From the NCBI GenBank assembly GCA_037954325.1, contig JBBMNZ010000021.1, positions 11,578,616 through 11,642,615 of the forward strand: 64,000 nucleotides of DNA, given 5' to 3'. The notes below the pieces were generated by a model. That model made no database searches and was not told the DNA's origin. It worked only from the letters and a program-made list of their open reading frames with translations. Of the stretch, positions 49,188 to 61,233 are shown in pieces. The position numbers were made by a program, and so were the translations under genes. How positions within the stretch are numbered: position 1 is the first letter of the stretch; each line of letters opens with the position of its first letter. Origin of the DNA: Fistularia commersonii. Taxonomy: Eukaryota; Chordata; Actinopteri; Syngnathiformes; Fistulariidae.

Positions 49188-52100
49188 TCAGTGGGAGGGT
49201 TTACCGAGAAGCATGCTCTGCAGCTGCCGGAGCCGGCTCTCCAGCGGCAGCGTCGGGCTCTTCTCGGCTGGCTCCTCATCTTCCAGCAGCTGCTCGATGT
49301 AGCAGGAGGAGCCCAACAAGATGTGTCCGGTCGCCTGCATGGAGAAGATGGTCCATCTTAGTGCCTCCCTGCCAGCATGGAACAGAAAGGAAACAGGATC
49401 GGTCAAGATTCCGGCGAAGGAGAATCCACTGTGGACGGAAACACGTGTGAGCGGGGACGGCAGGTATAGAGAAAAGGAAATATCACCACCCAGACACCAC
49501 AATATTGATATCAAGATACAGTTATTAATGCAAGTGAGTTCGTATAAGCGCCTATGTTGAAGCAAATATTTGCACATTTGTAAGTAATCTAAGACACATT
49601 GCCAACTTCATGCAGCTGTGGTTGGAGATAAGACCTAACACAATTAGGAGAAATAAAAACAAGACAATATACCGTTTCAGAGATATGCATTATTTGGCAA
49701 TATGTTGGCCAGCCTTACAAAAATAACTTGTAAGGGGGGCAGGCTTGACTGATCCTGTCTTCTCTCATCTGACAAATAAATACATTTAAAATTAAGAAAA
49801 AAAAAAAAAAAAATCACAGCCTCAGATGGTCATTTCTCACATCAAGAGGATGGCACACACCTCAGATAAAAAAAATTAAAAAAAAAACTTTTAACAGCTA
49901 ACCCTTTTTACTAAAACACAGAAATCTAAGTCAATTAAGTCGGTAAACCATCTCTGGCAGAAGCTGTGGGCCAAAAGTGAAAATCTGTGGATCTTACCAG
50001 TGATGACATAACCCTCCCAAATTCACCCTCAGTAATATCAGCCTATTTACAACTGCCGCCAACACAAATTTTCTATTCTACTTGCGGAGAAATACTACAA
50101 AAGAAATTTAAACTGATGCAGAGGAGCTGATAGAAGAGAACTGCTTTATAATGAATCGAATAGCTGATTACTCAAGTAGGGAGGAGGTCAAAACAATTTA
50201 TGTCCGCAACCGAAATCAAGCGTATAGGAAGGGGAACAGTAAAGCTGCCCATAAGGTGGAAAAAGTCCACATGTTAGATAACAAAAGTGTAAAAATATTG
50301 TACTGCCTCAAGAGGCACTTTCACTCACTTCAACATGCTTTTGGCAGCATAACAGCGCAGGTCATAGGACACTGAATAAGCACCATAAAGGGTTGCTTTC
50401 ACATTCAGGCAGCCAATAAAATCCTTGGGGTTGTTCTTGTAGAGGTCCAGTGTGAGCCTGGCCACATCTGTCCGATGCTGCGGCCTGCACTTACTGAGCT
50501 GATCTCTGGTTGAGCTGTCCTGGAGAAATGTGGATCGGGTCAGAGGAGTGTAGACATTTTTCTTTTCTTTCATATGATCACAACTGTACCGCGCATTGCT
50601 AGCAGTCGAGCTGATTACGGACTGATGCGGCCCCTACAACCCACAATGGAAACAGGACATTATGAGGCCAACTCCGGGTCAGAACAGGCATTCATGAGGC
50701 GGATACAAAATATTACACGCATAAATTTAAATGAGAATTAATTGGTTTTCGGTGAAGCTGATGATACCTCTGGGGCTCATTAATTTTCAACCAAACATCT
50801 AGTTTTTGTCAAAAATAAATGAAGGGGACTGAAACCAATCTGCGGTTCCCTGCAATTTCTGCTTTTGCCCATCAGTTGACAAATGACTCCCGTATTCATT
50901 TTGACAGACAGAATATTTGCTGAATCCACTGAATGGGTGTATTATTCTTTGGTAAACAGGCCTGTGTACCATTAATATGTATGAACATTGTATATGACAA
51001 GCCAAGCGTGGACTCACTGACAACAAAGGTTGTATAAAGAGGATTTTCAATGTTAATCATGACTATGAGCATCGATACGCAAGACGGCTGATCAGCAGCT
51101 CCATCTCGTGGCTGATGTTGCACCATACCAGACGTGGGGTCCATTTCTGTTCCTTCTCCAGGACCATGAAGACTGTGTTTTCAGGTAGTGTCTGGAAGAA
51201 CTCCTCAGTGTCCACACCAGTGCCGTCCTCATCCAGCACCAGAGCGGCCACACACTGCACATTAAATGAGTCGCTCACCTATAAAACCAAATAAACATTT
51301 GGTCTGCGGATGACGTTGCAGCTCTCTGGATGAAAAGTGTCATAGGTGTAAGCGGTATATATCTATACAAAGCTGTGACACAGGAAATACCTGGTGTAAA
51401 TGGGGGGGGAGGGGTAGTCAATTTTAAAATATTCAGAAAGTGCTTCAAAAATATGACATTAAAAATCACAATTGGAAGGTCTGCAAGAGAAAAAAAAATG
51501 TTTAAATTTGGATCCACGTGAGAGAGCTGACAATCAAACATTATTCAAAGACTTCAACTTACTGATACATCTGAGCTGTCAAGATTAAATCTAAACTGTC
51601 AAGACTCCAAACATTTGTGAAAGGCTTCCGATGACAGCGAAATAACTGCGATAAATGAAAAAGGAACAGGGTATAACCTATGCACTGCACATCTGGTATG
51701 TAATCACCACCTAAGTCAACATTGTGAAATATTTATATCTCAAAGATGACTTTTAAATATTGTGACATTTATGCCTCGCGTATCGCCCAGCACTAGTCAT
51801 ACAGAGTTTGTAGTTGTTTCCATTCTCTACACGGGGACACGACGCCCTGCTTCCGAGTTTGCTTTCTACCTCCTGTCTTACCTTTTGGATCAAGTCTTCC
51901 AACCCCTCTGCCATGATACCCTTCTTCACGTTGCGGTCAGCATTCGTGACCCGGAAAGGCTTTGGCTGAGGAGGTCTTCCAGACAGGAGCTGCTGGGTCA
52001 TGAGCGCACTGGCTGATATGCTGGTGGTCACACACCTAAATGAAATTACCAAAAAAAAAAAAAAAAAAAAAAAAAAGGAAAGAAAGGGAACAACATGAAA

Positions 52101-52212
52101 TATAGTTAGGCATTTTGCAAACTGTTATTGACAAACGACTGCCTAAATTTAGCTCTTACTTTGAGATGGACGATGGAGTAATTAGGTTGAGAGATTTTAT
52201 GGCATAATCCAT
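49188..52212 (-). CDS. cidec: CIDEC/FSP27-like lipid-droplet protein
   Basis: CIDE proteins sit at lipid-droplet contact sites and drive lipid transfer and droplet enlargement. Coding exons on the minus strand are 52212-52160, 52035-51882, 51278-51129, 50519-50329 and 49368-49188, with matching phases and GT-AG junctions, giving 242 aa (human CIDEC 238). Exon 1 begins MDYAIKSLNL, close to the CIDEC N-terminus MEYAMKSLSLL and unlike CIDEB. The CIDE-N domain covers about 45-117 (KPFRVTNADRNVKKGIMAEG, then LVLDEDGTGVDTEEFFQTLP and FMVLEKEQKW). The CIDE-C domain covers about 137-215 (DVARLTLDLYKNNPKDFIGC, then SMQATGHILLGSSCYIEQLL). Exon 4 could instead start at 50633, adding 38 in-frame codons. 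I prefer 50519 because it keeps the usual linker length. A 26-base T tract (minus strand) forms the pyrimidine tract before exon 2. Confidence 0.92.
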
Positions 52213-52660
52213 CAGAGATCCCACACCTGCGTTGGGAAGGTTTTTCATTAATTTCACTGCAAAGAAACTAAATTGGGTAACTTTATTCAAACAATTAATC
52301 ATAGTTGACTATCTTGCATAAATACATGGCAACTAATCTGTAAAGTCGCTTTTCGGGAACAAACACAGAAATGCAGACTTTCAGTACTCAAATAGATACA
52401 TGTTAAAAAACAGAGAGACTTACCAGTGACCTCACAGGTAAAGTAGCTTCTCTACCAAAACAAAACAAAAAAACAACAACCTTTTTGCTGTTGATAAAAC
52501 CCTTCTCCCTGTTTTACTGTTTCTTTCACCACTCCTTCTCTGAACTTTGTGCTGCTGACTGTTGCGCTCGCTGGATCTCCCCATTATTGAGCAATTCGCC
52601 ATGAACACACCCACCCGCCTTCCACAGGAATGCCCTGCATTGAGCATCAGTTCGTCAAAT
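52213..52660 (-). other. 5' untranslated region of cidec with one intron
   Basis: The start-codon exon reaches back to an acceptor (CTTCCCAACGCAG, AG at 52227-52228). A consensus donor (GTCACTG then GTAAGTC, exon end 52424) lies about 200 nt further upstream, so a non-coding first exon probably occupies about 52424 to 52.6 kb. The transcription start is not resolved. Confidence 0.5.
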
Positions 52661-53424
52661 CTTAGCCTTTACACACCGAGAACATGTATTTCATCGAGAT
52701 CTAACCACTCAGATCTCAATTTTTCTGTTGCCAAAGCAATTTTCACTGGGGTGACTTTTCCGTTATTCTACGAGTGTTTTAAAAGGCACTGTTTGAAAAT
52801 ACTTTTGCAAAATATGAATATAAACCTGATAGAAATAATCAACTATATAAGAAATTACTTCCACTGAAAATGTGTTTTTATCAGCTACAACATGAGGTAT
52901 GGATCATGACAAAGCTGTAGCATTACGCAAAGTATTCTTTCACAAGGACAAAATGAGAGTTTGGCTAAAAAATTGAATACTCAAAGCGTAAATTAGGTCA
53001 AGGGTCTCCCCGTGCTGGAGCACAGACTGGGAGTGCTGAAACCGCCTGCACTTATCATGACACGTTACACAACGGCATGTTGCTATGAGGTCACCAAGGG
53101 CAGCACATAACATATTATCCTTCACAGATAGAAGCTGGCTCAAGGTGATACAGGGGAAACAAGCACTATAAAATTTTGGGGATACGTTTATATCATAATA
53201 ACTGTTGAGATGAAGAAAATCCATCCTATACAAATCCTAGCCCATCATTTGTATGGGATGGATGACCTAGCAGGCCACATCTGTGCAGTGAATTCGAGAC
53301 TGAAAGGATTAAAATGAAAAATCTGACATTACCGTTGCTAAGATTTTGAATTGAGATCCAGTCTTCGAAAATACCAAAGCTCCGTCCCACCATGTCTGAT
53401 CTTTTTTTGGTCGTTTTCTGTCGG
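52661..53424. other. intergenic sequence
   Basis: AT-rich, with no gene recognised. The 97-codon minus frame at 52940-53233 shows no motif. Confidence 0.5.
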
Positions 53425-53608
53425 GACCTCGGCTCTGGCTCAATTTGTTGTGCAAGGTCTCGACGGTTCGATCCCTCGCTCCTTTTGTCTGCATTCCCAT
53501 AGTGTCCTTGGGCAAGACACTGAACCCCAAGTTAGCACTTTCATGGCAGCTCTACTACCGTTTGAGATAAGATAATACTCTTATTGAGCCCCATAGGGGA
53601 AATTCAGG
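53425..53608 (+). repeat. tRNA-derived SINE plus fish repeat tail
   Basis: A B-box-like GGTTCGATCCC at about 53465-53475 is followed by GTGTCCTTGGGCAAGACACT at 53503-53522 and the GAACCCCAAGTT string, which is shared with the copy at 2542-2695. A TTATTGAGCCCCATAGGGG-like segment, common in fish repeats, follows at 53581-53599. Confidence 0.7.
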
Positions 53609-53939
53609 ATATGTATAAATGTATGTGTGTGTATGTGTGTGCGCATTGAAAGTACAAGGTGTTGAAAGCCCAAGATAAGAGGAGGCCATTTAGCATTTGC
53701 TCAGCAGCGCCTACAAATCTTTTTTCCCCCCCTCACGAGCAATTGTTTATATTTTTTCAAAACAGCAAACTTTAAATGATTTTTCCATGTATACTTTGGA
53801 TTGCTTAAAAGCCATTTCTTTAGGATTTTTAAGAATGACTAGCTCAGTCACTGCCAGTGACTCTGATGCATAGTCAAGTGAAAGTGGGGAAATAATCAAC
53901 ATAGCAACGCACATCTGATAAGAGAAGTTGTCATGGTAT

Positions 53940-53943
<4 letters not shown>

Positions 53944-53990
<47 letters not shown>
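53944..53990. repeat. (AT)n microsatellite
   Basis: About 23 TA/AT dinucleotides. Confidence 0.95.
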
Positions 53991-53994
<4 letters not shown>

Positions 53995-54166
53995 AAATTA
54001 TCTATGACGCATATCTGATGTCAATGTTTTGATGATCAAAATAAGTATTTGCCAGTGGAGGTTGTGAGGTGAAGCAGAGACACTTCTAGAGAAACAGACT
54101 TGGGAGAATGAAATGTGTCATTTTAGAGATAACTTGCAGCCCAGAGGATTCTGGTCTGCGGGCGTT

Positions 54167-54168
<2 letters not shown>

Positions 54169-54263
<95 letters not shown>
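54169..54263. repeat. (AC)n microsatellite
   Basis: About 47 uninterrupted AC dinucleotides. Long cysteine/valine and histidine/threonine frames here are artefacts of the repeat. Confidence 0.97.
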
Positions 54264-54265
<2 letters not shown>

Positions 54266-54516
54266 CTGTAAACACCAAGTGTTTCGCAATGAGTCAGAGG
54301 GAGGATGGAGAGAAACGTCTTGAGGAGAAATACTGAACAAAACACGAGTATTGATAATGAGGAGGCTCAATAACGGTATTTCATTAAAAACCGCGGGGTA
54401 AAAATCGCAGGACTCACCTGTGCTCAGACCACAGCCTCACAGGGACTTCCGGGAATCTCACACTCACACGCGCTTGCCACTTCCAAATGCACGTGACACT
54501 GATGACGAAGTTTTTC

Positions 54517-54575
54517 ATTTTATTTTATTTTATTTTATTTTATTTTATTTTATTTTATTTTATTTTATTTTATTT
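54517..54575. repeat. (TTTTA)n microsatellite
   Basis: About 11-12 pentanucleotide units. Confidence 0.95.
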
Positions 54576-56997
54576 CAATTGGTCTTTCTCATACACTTTT
54601 ATTTTCCGGTTCACTTTCACCAGTCCAATTATGATGATCTATGACAATGAAATATGATGTTGTTGCGGTTATGATAGTAGTAGGATTAGTTATATATTTT
54701 ATAATGTATTCAACATTAAAATGTAATTTAATATTTCCATTATTAAATATCATCATTAGTATGATAAACTATGAATGAAAAAGAAAACCCATCTAAATAA
54801 ATCATGCAGAGATAACCTATCAAGGCATCGCAACCTATCTTTAACATCACAACTATTCCTTATCTAATCAAGGTTCTGTGAACAACCTGTCACAGAATGG
54901 CAGAAACTTTAAATGTAATCTTCAATAATGAGTTTGCTATCTTTTAACACTTTTTATAATATATTTGAATGGTGGTACTGATTTATTCTGATTTTTGTAA
55001 AATTTTCCAATAGTAACATTTTCATATAATATACATTCAGAAAGTACAAAAATTTGGATTCCTGTTTGTCAAAAAGGCTAATTTTGCACCTGTTTACAAT
55101 GTCCTGCCATTTAGAAGGCCTTCTGTATATCAGTTTCTCTCCAATTTGCTTCAGACACTGTCGGACACCGACGGACCAGTGGTGGATGTTTATTGCCCCG
55201 TTGTGTTTGTGGGTCATCCCACACGTCAGCATGGATTCATCTTTTTCAGCAGTTTTCGTCCCCTTCTGTATATTGAATCAACACGGAAGGTCACCTATGA
55301 GAGAAATCGCCTCAAATAGCAAAATTACTTTTCAGCTCCCATTTCTCCAAATCGTCATTTTCTCTTTCATTTGGCATATTTTCCATTGGAATAAGTGATT
55401 TTACAACGCTGACTTAAAGTGGTGAGAAAAAAAAATGCTTGAAAAGATTGCAGTGTTTATCCTAACATTTCTATGCTCATGAAGGTCTGTGCATGATGGT
55501 CAAGTGCGTCATTTTGGCCCAGACACAGGAGACTCAAGAAACACTGGTATTTCTAAAGTTAGTTTGAGTTTGTTCTCTTTTCTGAAGGAGTCGGCCGTAA
55601 CCTTTGCAACAAGCAATTAGATGCTGTGCCCTTGGAAACCCTTTCACATCCACGGCTCTAAAACATCCATCCCGACTGTAGCAGGTACGGGGAAATGAAC
55701 GGATCAGCAGAGGTAAGAGGAGGGTTGCTCACCATAATAATTCATACTCTACATTATCCAACTTTTATTTTGTAATGTGGTCTTTTCAATAAAAAAAAAA
55801 AAAAAACAATTTCACAAATCATCAAGAAATTACCTGATAATAAGAAAGAAAAATAATCAGACAGTTGCCTAAAAATTAGCAACCAAAAAAAATCAGAATA
55901 TCATAGATGCTGTTGGTCAGATCAGTGATTCTGTGTCGGATTTATTTAATCTAAATAAAATATTTGAAGATATAAATGCAGAATGAAACTATTCAACATG
56001 CTTGGCACAGACTGTTTAAATGTGTTGCATATTCTGCATATAAATCCTAACCCAAGTCTACAGAAAAAGAGAACATTGTGATACATTTTCACTATCTACC
56101 TTGGAGGGAGGAGAAATGATGACGGGTATTTTTCTTTTTTTCTTATCGCTTGCTTCAATATTTCAAGTGTGCTCAGCTGTAGACCACGGGTCAGTTGAAG
56201 AGACTTAATATGAATTTGCACAATCTTGTGAGATTTTCCTTGGGATTAAAAAATGCCATCCCTGAAGCCTGTAGAGTTCAGTAATGCATTAGAGGTTTCC
56301 TGGTTTCATAATATTATATAGAGTTAAATTTAAATCACAGTAAGTCGGTTTGCAATATGAAAGTTGCACAGCGCCAGTTCTATTATTAAAGATTCTTTAT
56401 AATCTTTAAATGATTTTGTCAGGGTCATGACCAGAGTTAAAACAGAAAAAAAGTCCAATATAAATCAGATGAGCAGTTTATTTCACTCCGTTGCATTTCA
56501 TTTCATGCTCAGTGCAGGGGCACAGATGAATCATGCCTCATGTGGCAGTCTACTGCAAAGCGCGTACATCATCAGACTTAATATAGCCGAGACTTGTTTG
56601 CCAAATTTATCAATTAAAAACAAGCAAAGGTTCACAGATTATCTCTGCTCTCCTTTCTGAGGTCAATTTCCTGTTCAAGCCTTTGTCCTTTTATCACCTG
56701 TCACGCTGTGCCGTGGCGGACTCGAGCTCATTGGACTCAGACGCAATCATTTGCGCTTTACGGGTTTCTGATGCTTTTAATTATACCCCGAATGCCTGAT
56801 GTCACTGCGGAGTGAACTGAAATGGATGTTGGGGAAAAATATGATTATTATATTGGATTTCATTTGAGTAACCTTTCTTTGAATTCAAGACATGGGGAAA
56901 TAAACAGATTTCGGGAGCCGATCGGTTTCTGAGCTGCAACTTAAAGAAACAATAGACCAGCTTCGTGTTGCTTCACTTCACATGTTCTATTTTTTCT
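54576..56997. other. intergenic sequence
   Basis: AT-rich, with no gene recognised. The 114-codon plus frame at 55054-55398 has no known motif. An A run lies at about 55792-55806. Confidence 0.5.
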
Positions 56998-57195
56998 TTA
57001 ATTTTTCACAACAGATTTCGAACCAAATTATGATCACACAAGTATAAAATTAAAGCAGACCTATATTTTCTAAAGGAATATATGTGACCACAGCCACTCT
57101 TTTCACCTGATCTAACATTGTCTCTTATGGATGTGCAGATTAACTCCACAATGGAGTTGTTCATCCAGCGGGTGCACTCAACACTCCCAGGGGCT

Positions 57196-57567
57196 TTATT
57201 TCCTTCTGCCAATTCGTGCCATCAGTTCTGCATTGGCTGCCGCCTTGGTCCTCATGTCCTGATTCTTGGCCAGATCTATGAGCACACTGAGGATGCTGGT
57301 AGGAACATCGAGGGACAAGGCAAAGCGGGACCCTTGCTGGGCTCTCTTGGGTACCTGGGAGGCCGGGCGGGGGGCTCGCACATGCCGGAGGACAGTGTGA
57401 TGCTCCGAGCCGAGGACTGAGTTCAACACTCCGCTGCGGTTCAGTATGTTGACAGCCAGCGTGTTCCTCCGTGTGTCTTCGTTAAACTGGCCGAGAGCGT
57501 GACGGCTCCTCTGAGCCTGGACGCACCAGGACAGCAGCAGAAGCAGGCAGAAGGACACACCTCTCAT
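57196..57567 (-). CDS. ucn2: urocortin 2-type CRF-family peptide precursor
   Basis: This is a secreted neuropeptide precursor; CRF-family peptides of this type act mainly on CRF receptor 2. The single coding exon gives 123 aa. A signal peptide covers about 1-19 (LLLLLSW core, AQ at its end) and a propeptide runs to about 81. The mature region is about 82-119, beginning FALSLDVPTSIL and ending ANAELMARI, then Gly120 as amide donor and a basic RRK tail. Residues 80-81 (SR) match the cleavage context. The mature sequence resembles human Ucn3 (FTLSLDVPTNI...) more than human Ucn2, but the next gene is uqcrc1, as at the human UCN2 locus, so I favour ucn2; ucn3 is the alternative. An acceptor lies 10 nt upstream of the ATG (exon start 57577). 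The coding exon ends with AATAAA overlapping the stop. Confidence 0.85.
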   Translation of the reverse strand: MRGVSFCLLLLLSWCVQAQRSRHALGQFNEDTRRNTLAVNILNRSGVLNSVLGSEHHTVLRHVRAPRPASQVPKRAQQGSRFALSLDVPTSILSVLIDLAKNQDMRTKAAANAELMARIGRRK

Positions 57568-57649
57568 GGTCAAGACTCTGCAGGAGAGGATCACAATCAA
57601 TAAGTCCATAATGCAACACCAAAGATTGTTCAAACAATTATATATTTCA

Positions 57650-57673
57650 GAGAGAGAGAGAGAGAGAGAGAGA
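57650..57673. repeat. (GA)n microsatellite in the ucn2 5' intron
   Basis: Twelve AG/GA dinucleotides, about 75 nt upstream of the coding exon on the minus strand. Confidence 0.9.
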
Positions 57674-57959
57674 AAACACAGGCTTGAATACTCAAGATGA
57701 TTCATGATAGCATTTGGAAAGAATAAAGATCTAATTAATACGATGAATCCCCATTAAATTGAGCATATTACTCACAATGAAAAAAAAAAAAAGCACTGAA
57801 AGCTATTTTAAATGCAAGTAATAAGCTCATAAATCTGAGTCAAGTCTTCCTTTGGGGTCTCCTGTAGTCAATAACAAAATTATGTAATAGTCTGACATTT
57901 GAAACAATAAACTTGAGGCATCATTTTTTTAAAGTTTCATCATTTTAATAGATACTTAC

Positions 57960-58080
57960 TCAATGTCACCAGTGTGGACGGTTTGCAACTTGATAAAAAG
58001 GCACTTCAACTCCTCGTGGTCTTGTGATGATCCGTTGGACTTGTGATATGCGCCTTCTTTCTCCGTCCTCTCCGGCTCCT
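57960..58080 (-). other. 5' UTR exon of ucn2
   Basis: On the minus strand a consensus donor (CATTGA then GTAAGTATC, GT at 57958-57959) ends a stretch without a matching reading frame. A CRF-family gene typically has one non-coding 5' exon and one coding exon, and this fits. The upstream boundary is either the transcription start or the acceptor-like TTCTTTCAG near 58081. A TATA-like TTAAATAAG lies further up, near 58215. Confidence 0.55.
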
Positions 58081-58239
58081 GAAAGAATGAGCTGAATGCC
58101 ACGCAGTCGGACTTTCAACTGCCTGCTCCTTCACATCCCGATCCTCATCCACGTCGGTCTTAGCCGTAACTCAACCCCTTCCCTTCTCTCTTTATCGGTT
58201 TCACCCTCCCCTTATTTAATCTCATTTCCTCCCTCATTG

Positions 58240-59605
58240 CTATCTTTCTCTGTCTAAAAATAACAACAGCAATCACAATAGTTTTTCTTTAATGAATTGG
58301 ACAGTCACCCCGGTCTGTGGCCAGACCATTACCATTCAGTCGCAATAAACAACAAAATGTACTCGATTAAGATCTAGATTCATAACACCAAATGGTTACC
58401 CTTCTCATTACAGTATTAACATATTGATGTCATTTATAATTTTTAGATAGGGTTTCTCTTCACGAGGGGCATCATCCTGTATAAAAAGGGATATGACATG
58501 TTTGCAACATCGCATGGGGATTTTTGTGTGCATGATTTCTAATAAGAAGATACTTCTGTTTCTTCTATAAACATACAATGAAGCATTATTATTGTTAAAC
58601 AAAAAATGTTGACCAGTCGTGCCTTCTGTCATGAACAAGCCAACAAGCCATGCATGAGGCCAGATTTCACGATTAAATGTTATTCAGACACATAGCTTTA
58701 CTGAACAAAATATAAATTCCTACAACTTCTACCAGGTTGTGCTTCAAGGACAAAGTATCGCAAGCAAAGGCTACACAGACCCAAAACAATCTAACCTAAA
58801 ATAAGCCGTGCATGTCACACAGCTCCCAAAAAAGGAAATTCTACATGACGGAGCAGGACAGAGTTCTTTGACATCAGTATGACGTTGATAAAATTAACAA
58901 GGTGCATTTTGCCGAGTACAGTGGCTATTCCTAATACTACTACTACCACAAAAGTAAGAATAGACAGAGTTATAAGGTTATGAAACCTGGTGCTACAAGT
59001 AGAGGCAGGCCTGTGTGTCTATTTAATTGAAAAATTTCTCATATAATGAAAATAACTCATGTCTCATAAGAATGATCCCAGACCTCATATCTACTAGTAA
59101 GTTTTCAGGTCAGCCATTTATAAAAAAAAAACAGTTGTTACCTCTTCAATTGTATTTGACAACACACGGAGTTTAACAATGGCCCTGTCCAATACAATAA
59201 CAACTTTGGCATCCTCCCAAGTTTTCAAAAACAAATTTCAAGTAACGGCGACAATGTTGCAGAAGTGTTTCAAAGTGCAGTTTGTCAAAGGGCTCGAGGC
59301 AAAAGGACCCTAATGCGGGGCCGGAGTCCTTGGGCCGGGTCGGGGGGAGATACAGGGAAAGGTCATTGGGTGAAAGAAGCAGAACTGTTCAGGTGAACAG
59401 TACGGAGGCGAGACAGATACAATGGACAACTGAATGCTGCAAGCCGGACGAGTTCAAGGCGACAAGCAGCAGTGAAATTCCAGACTGACTCTCAAGCCTT
59501 TAATGGACGTACCTGAATCTTAAACCACACACAAGTCTCTGCCATGAAGGCTAACCAGCTAAGAAGCAATGTGATGGGTGGACGACAAAATAGGGATGAA
59601 AATCG
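58240..59605. other. intergenic sequence
   Basis: No gene recognised. A moderately GC-rich 68-codon frame at 59282-59488 (plus) has no known motif. Confidence 0.5.
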
Positions 59606-59640
59606 GGGATGATGAATCTATTCTTGTGTTACCTTCACTT
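59606..59640 (+). repeat. 35-bp direct repeat, copy 1
   Basis: It matches 61108-61142 with one T/C difference in 35 positions. The 1.5 kb between the copies shows no recognised coding content. Confidence 0.85.
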
Positions 59641-61107
59641 CGAGAAAGGCCAGCTAAGACTGCATTGCCTCCTTGCTTGTGCCAACAATCTGACAATCTT
59701 GGGGTCACCATTCACATACTAGGCCAAGGATTCCAATAAAGAACACTTCTTTCGTGAAACCATTTAGTGAGTTCTTTTGTAAAAAAAAAAAAAAAAAAAA
59801 TAGGCTGGATTTAAACAGAATTATAACCTGAGAACAACCAGCATAACATAAACTGGATTAACTCCAATAGAAAAATGGTAATCTAGGGATTCAAAGACTA
59901 TTGAGCGGGGGAATGACCAGATGGGGTAGACAGAAACACAGAGGAAGCGAAAGAATATACTGAGGAAAAAAAAACATAAAAGTGATGTATTCAAGCATTC
60001 ATTAGTGTGAGCTGAGGGCTCAAGAGTATCCATGGGGTTTACACTTATGCTAGTTGTGGGAATGACAATGACCGAAAACTGCATTCCGTTTTTTGATTAC
60101 GAGTCAGGAAGGGCCTGAGAACCAACAAATCAGATATATGTAGGCAAACCACAATCTAGTGCATGAGACTAGTAAGAGGATGTTAAAATGTCCTTCGAGA
60201 CTCAGGACTCCACAGTGCCTCTGTGAATTGAGGAGCTGTGATTGTGTTCCACTTTTCCAGTGTCTCCTTGTGTAACATCCAAAACAATATAGACAATGAG
60301 CATTGTTGTTTTGGTGGAAAAAAAAAAAAAAAAGGTTCTGCTAGGATACATAATTGTCTAGGTCTATTTACAGAACACACAGGGGAGAGGAGGAGCAATG
60401 AAGCCCTCTGGATACAAGGAGGAAGGGGATGTCAGACCCAAGTGGAACTCTGAACAAGAACTACCTCACATCCTGACTCACCTCAAGTCCGGCTCATCAC
60501 GGGACCGATGCTTATGCGACTAATGATATGAATGTTCTAATGATTATAGTCGGGCCCTCGGGGCTTCAACGAAACGGGCTTCATATTTGATACCCACAGA
60601 TAAACAAACTCGGATCATACAAACGTCAAGCCAGGGACAAATATTCCATTTCATACCAGTTGCATCATTAGCTCATGTACCGCATGACTACATGTTAATA
60701 TGAGATGATGTCAGCACTCGTGATTCAAGACGCTATCTAATGCCGTCTGTGCCAAGGCAGGTCGCTGATTATCATCCAAACAGCCGTGACGCAGGCTCGA
60801 GACGAAGAAACGGTGGAGAGCATCTCAACACAATTGCTTTGATCCGAGGAAACTGACACGAGTGAGAGATACAATCAATGATGGCTGTAATTAAAAAGGA
60901 AAACACACAGTATCATGGAGATTAGTGAGTAAAATAAGACCTACTGCCAGATAGCTGAGAGCACACATAGTAACAAGAAACAAATATCCCCTACTTACAT
61001 CACGTCATAAGCAACGCGAATCACTGCGCTGCCTTGGTTTTTTATTTTCCTTGTTCTATATAAAAGCAAAGGAGAGAGAAATTTGATGCCATATAAGGTT
61101 CTGTTCA
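59641..61107. other. sequence between direct repeats, no gene recognised
   Basis: It contains A runs at about 59780-59800 and 60319-60333. No open frame resembles a transposase or retroviral protein. Confidence 0.5.
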
Positions 61108-61142
61108 GGGATGATGAATCTATTCTTGCGTTACCTTCACTT
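61108..61142 (+). repeat. 35-bp direct repeat, copy 2
   Basis: This is the partner of 59606-59640. It lies just before the dispersed repeat fragment starting at 61154. Confidence 0.85.
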
Positions 61143-61153
61143 AATTTGAATTG

Positions 61154-61233
61154 CATCAATCCATCCATCTGACCGTCTGCCGCTTATCCTGCATTCAGCG
61201 TCGCGGGGGATGCTGGAACCTATCCCAGCTGTC
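61154..61233 (+). repeat. dispersed fish repeat fragment
   Basis: ATCCATCCATCTGACCGTCT, then CCGCTTATCC...GTCGCGGGGG.TGCTGGAACCTATCCCAGCTGTC. This is the common fish repeat tail string, and the copy is better preserved than those at 18062 and 22473. Confidence 0.65.

Noticed and set aside
49188..52212. Identification of the CIDE gene as cideb
   Set aside because: The N-terminus (MDYAIKSLNL) and the MTQQLLS segment match CIDEC rather than CIDEB as I recall those proteins.
54086..54370. Cysteine/valine and histidine/threonine open frames
   Set aside because: They are translation of the AC microsatellite. The frames at 32452-32900, 61749-62042 and 15001-15216 are rejected for the same reason.
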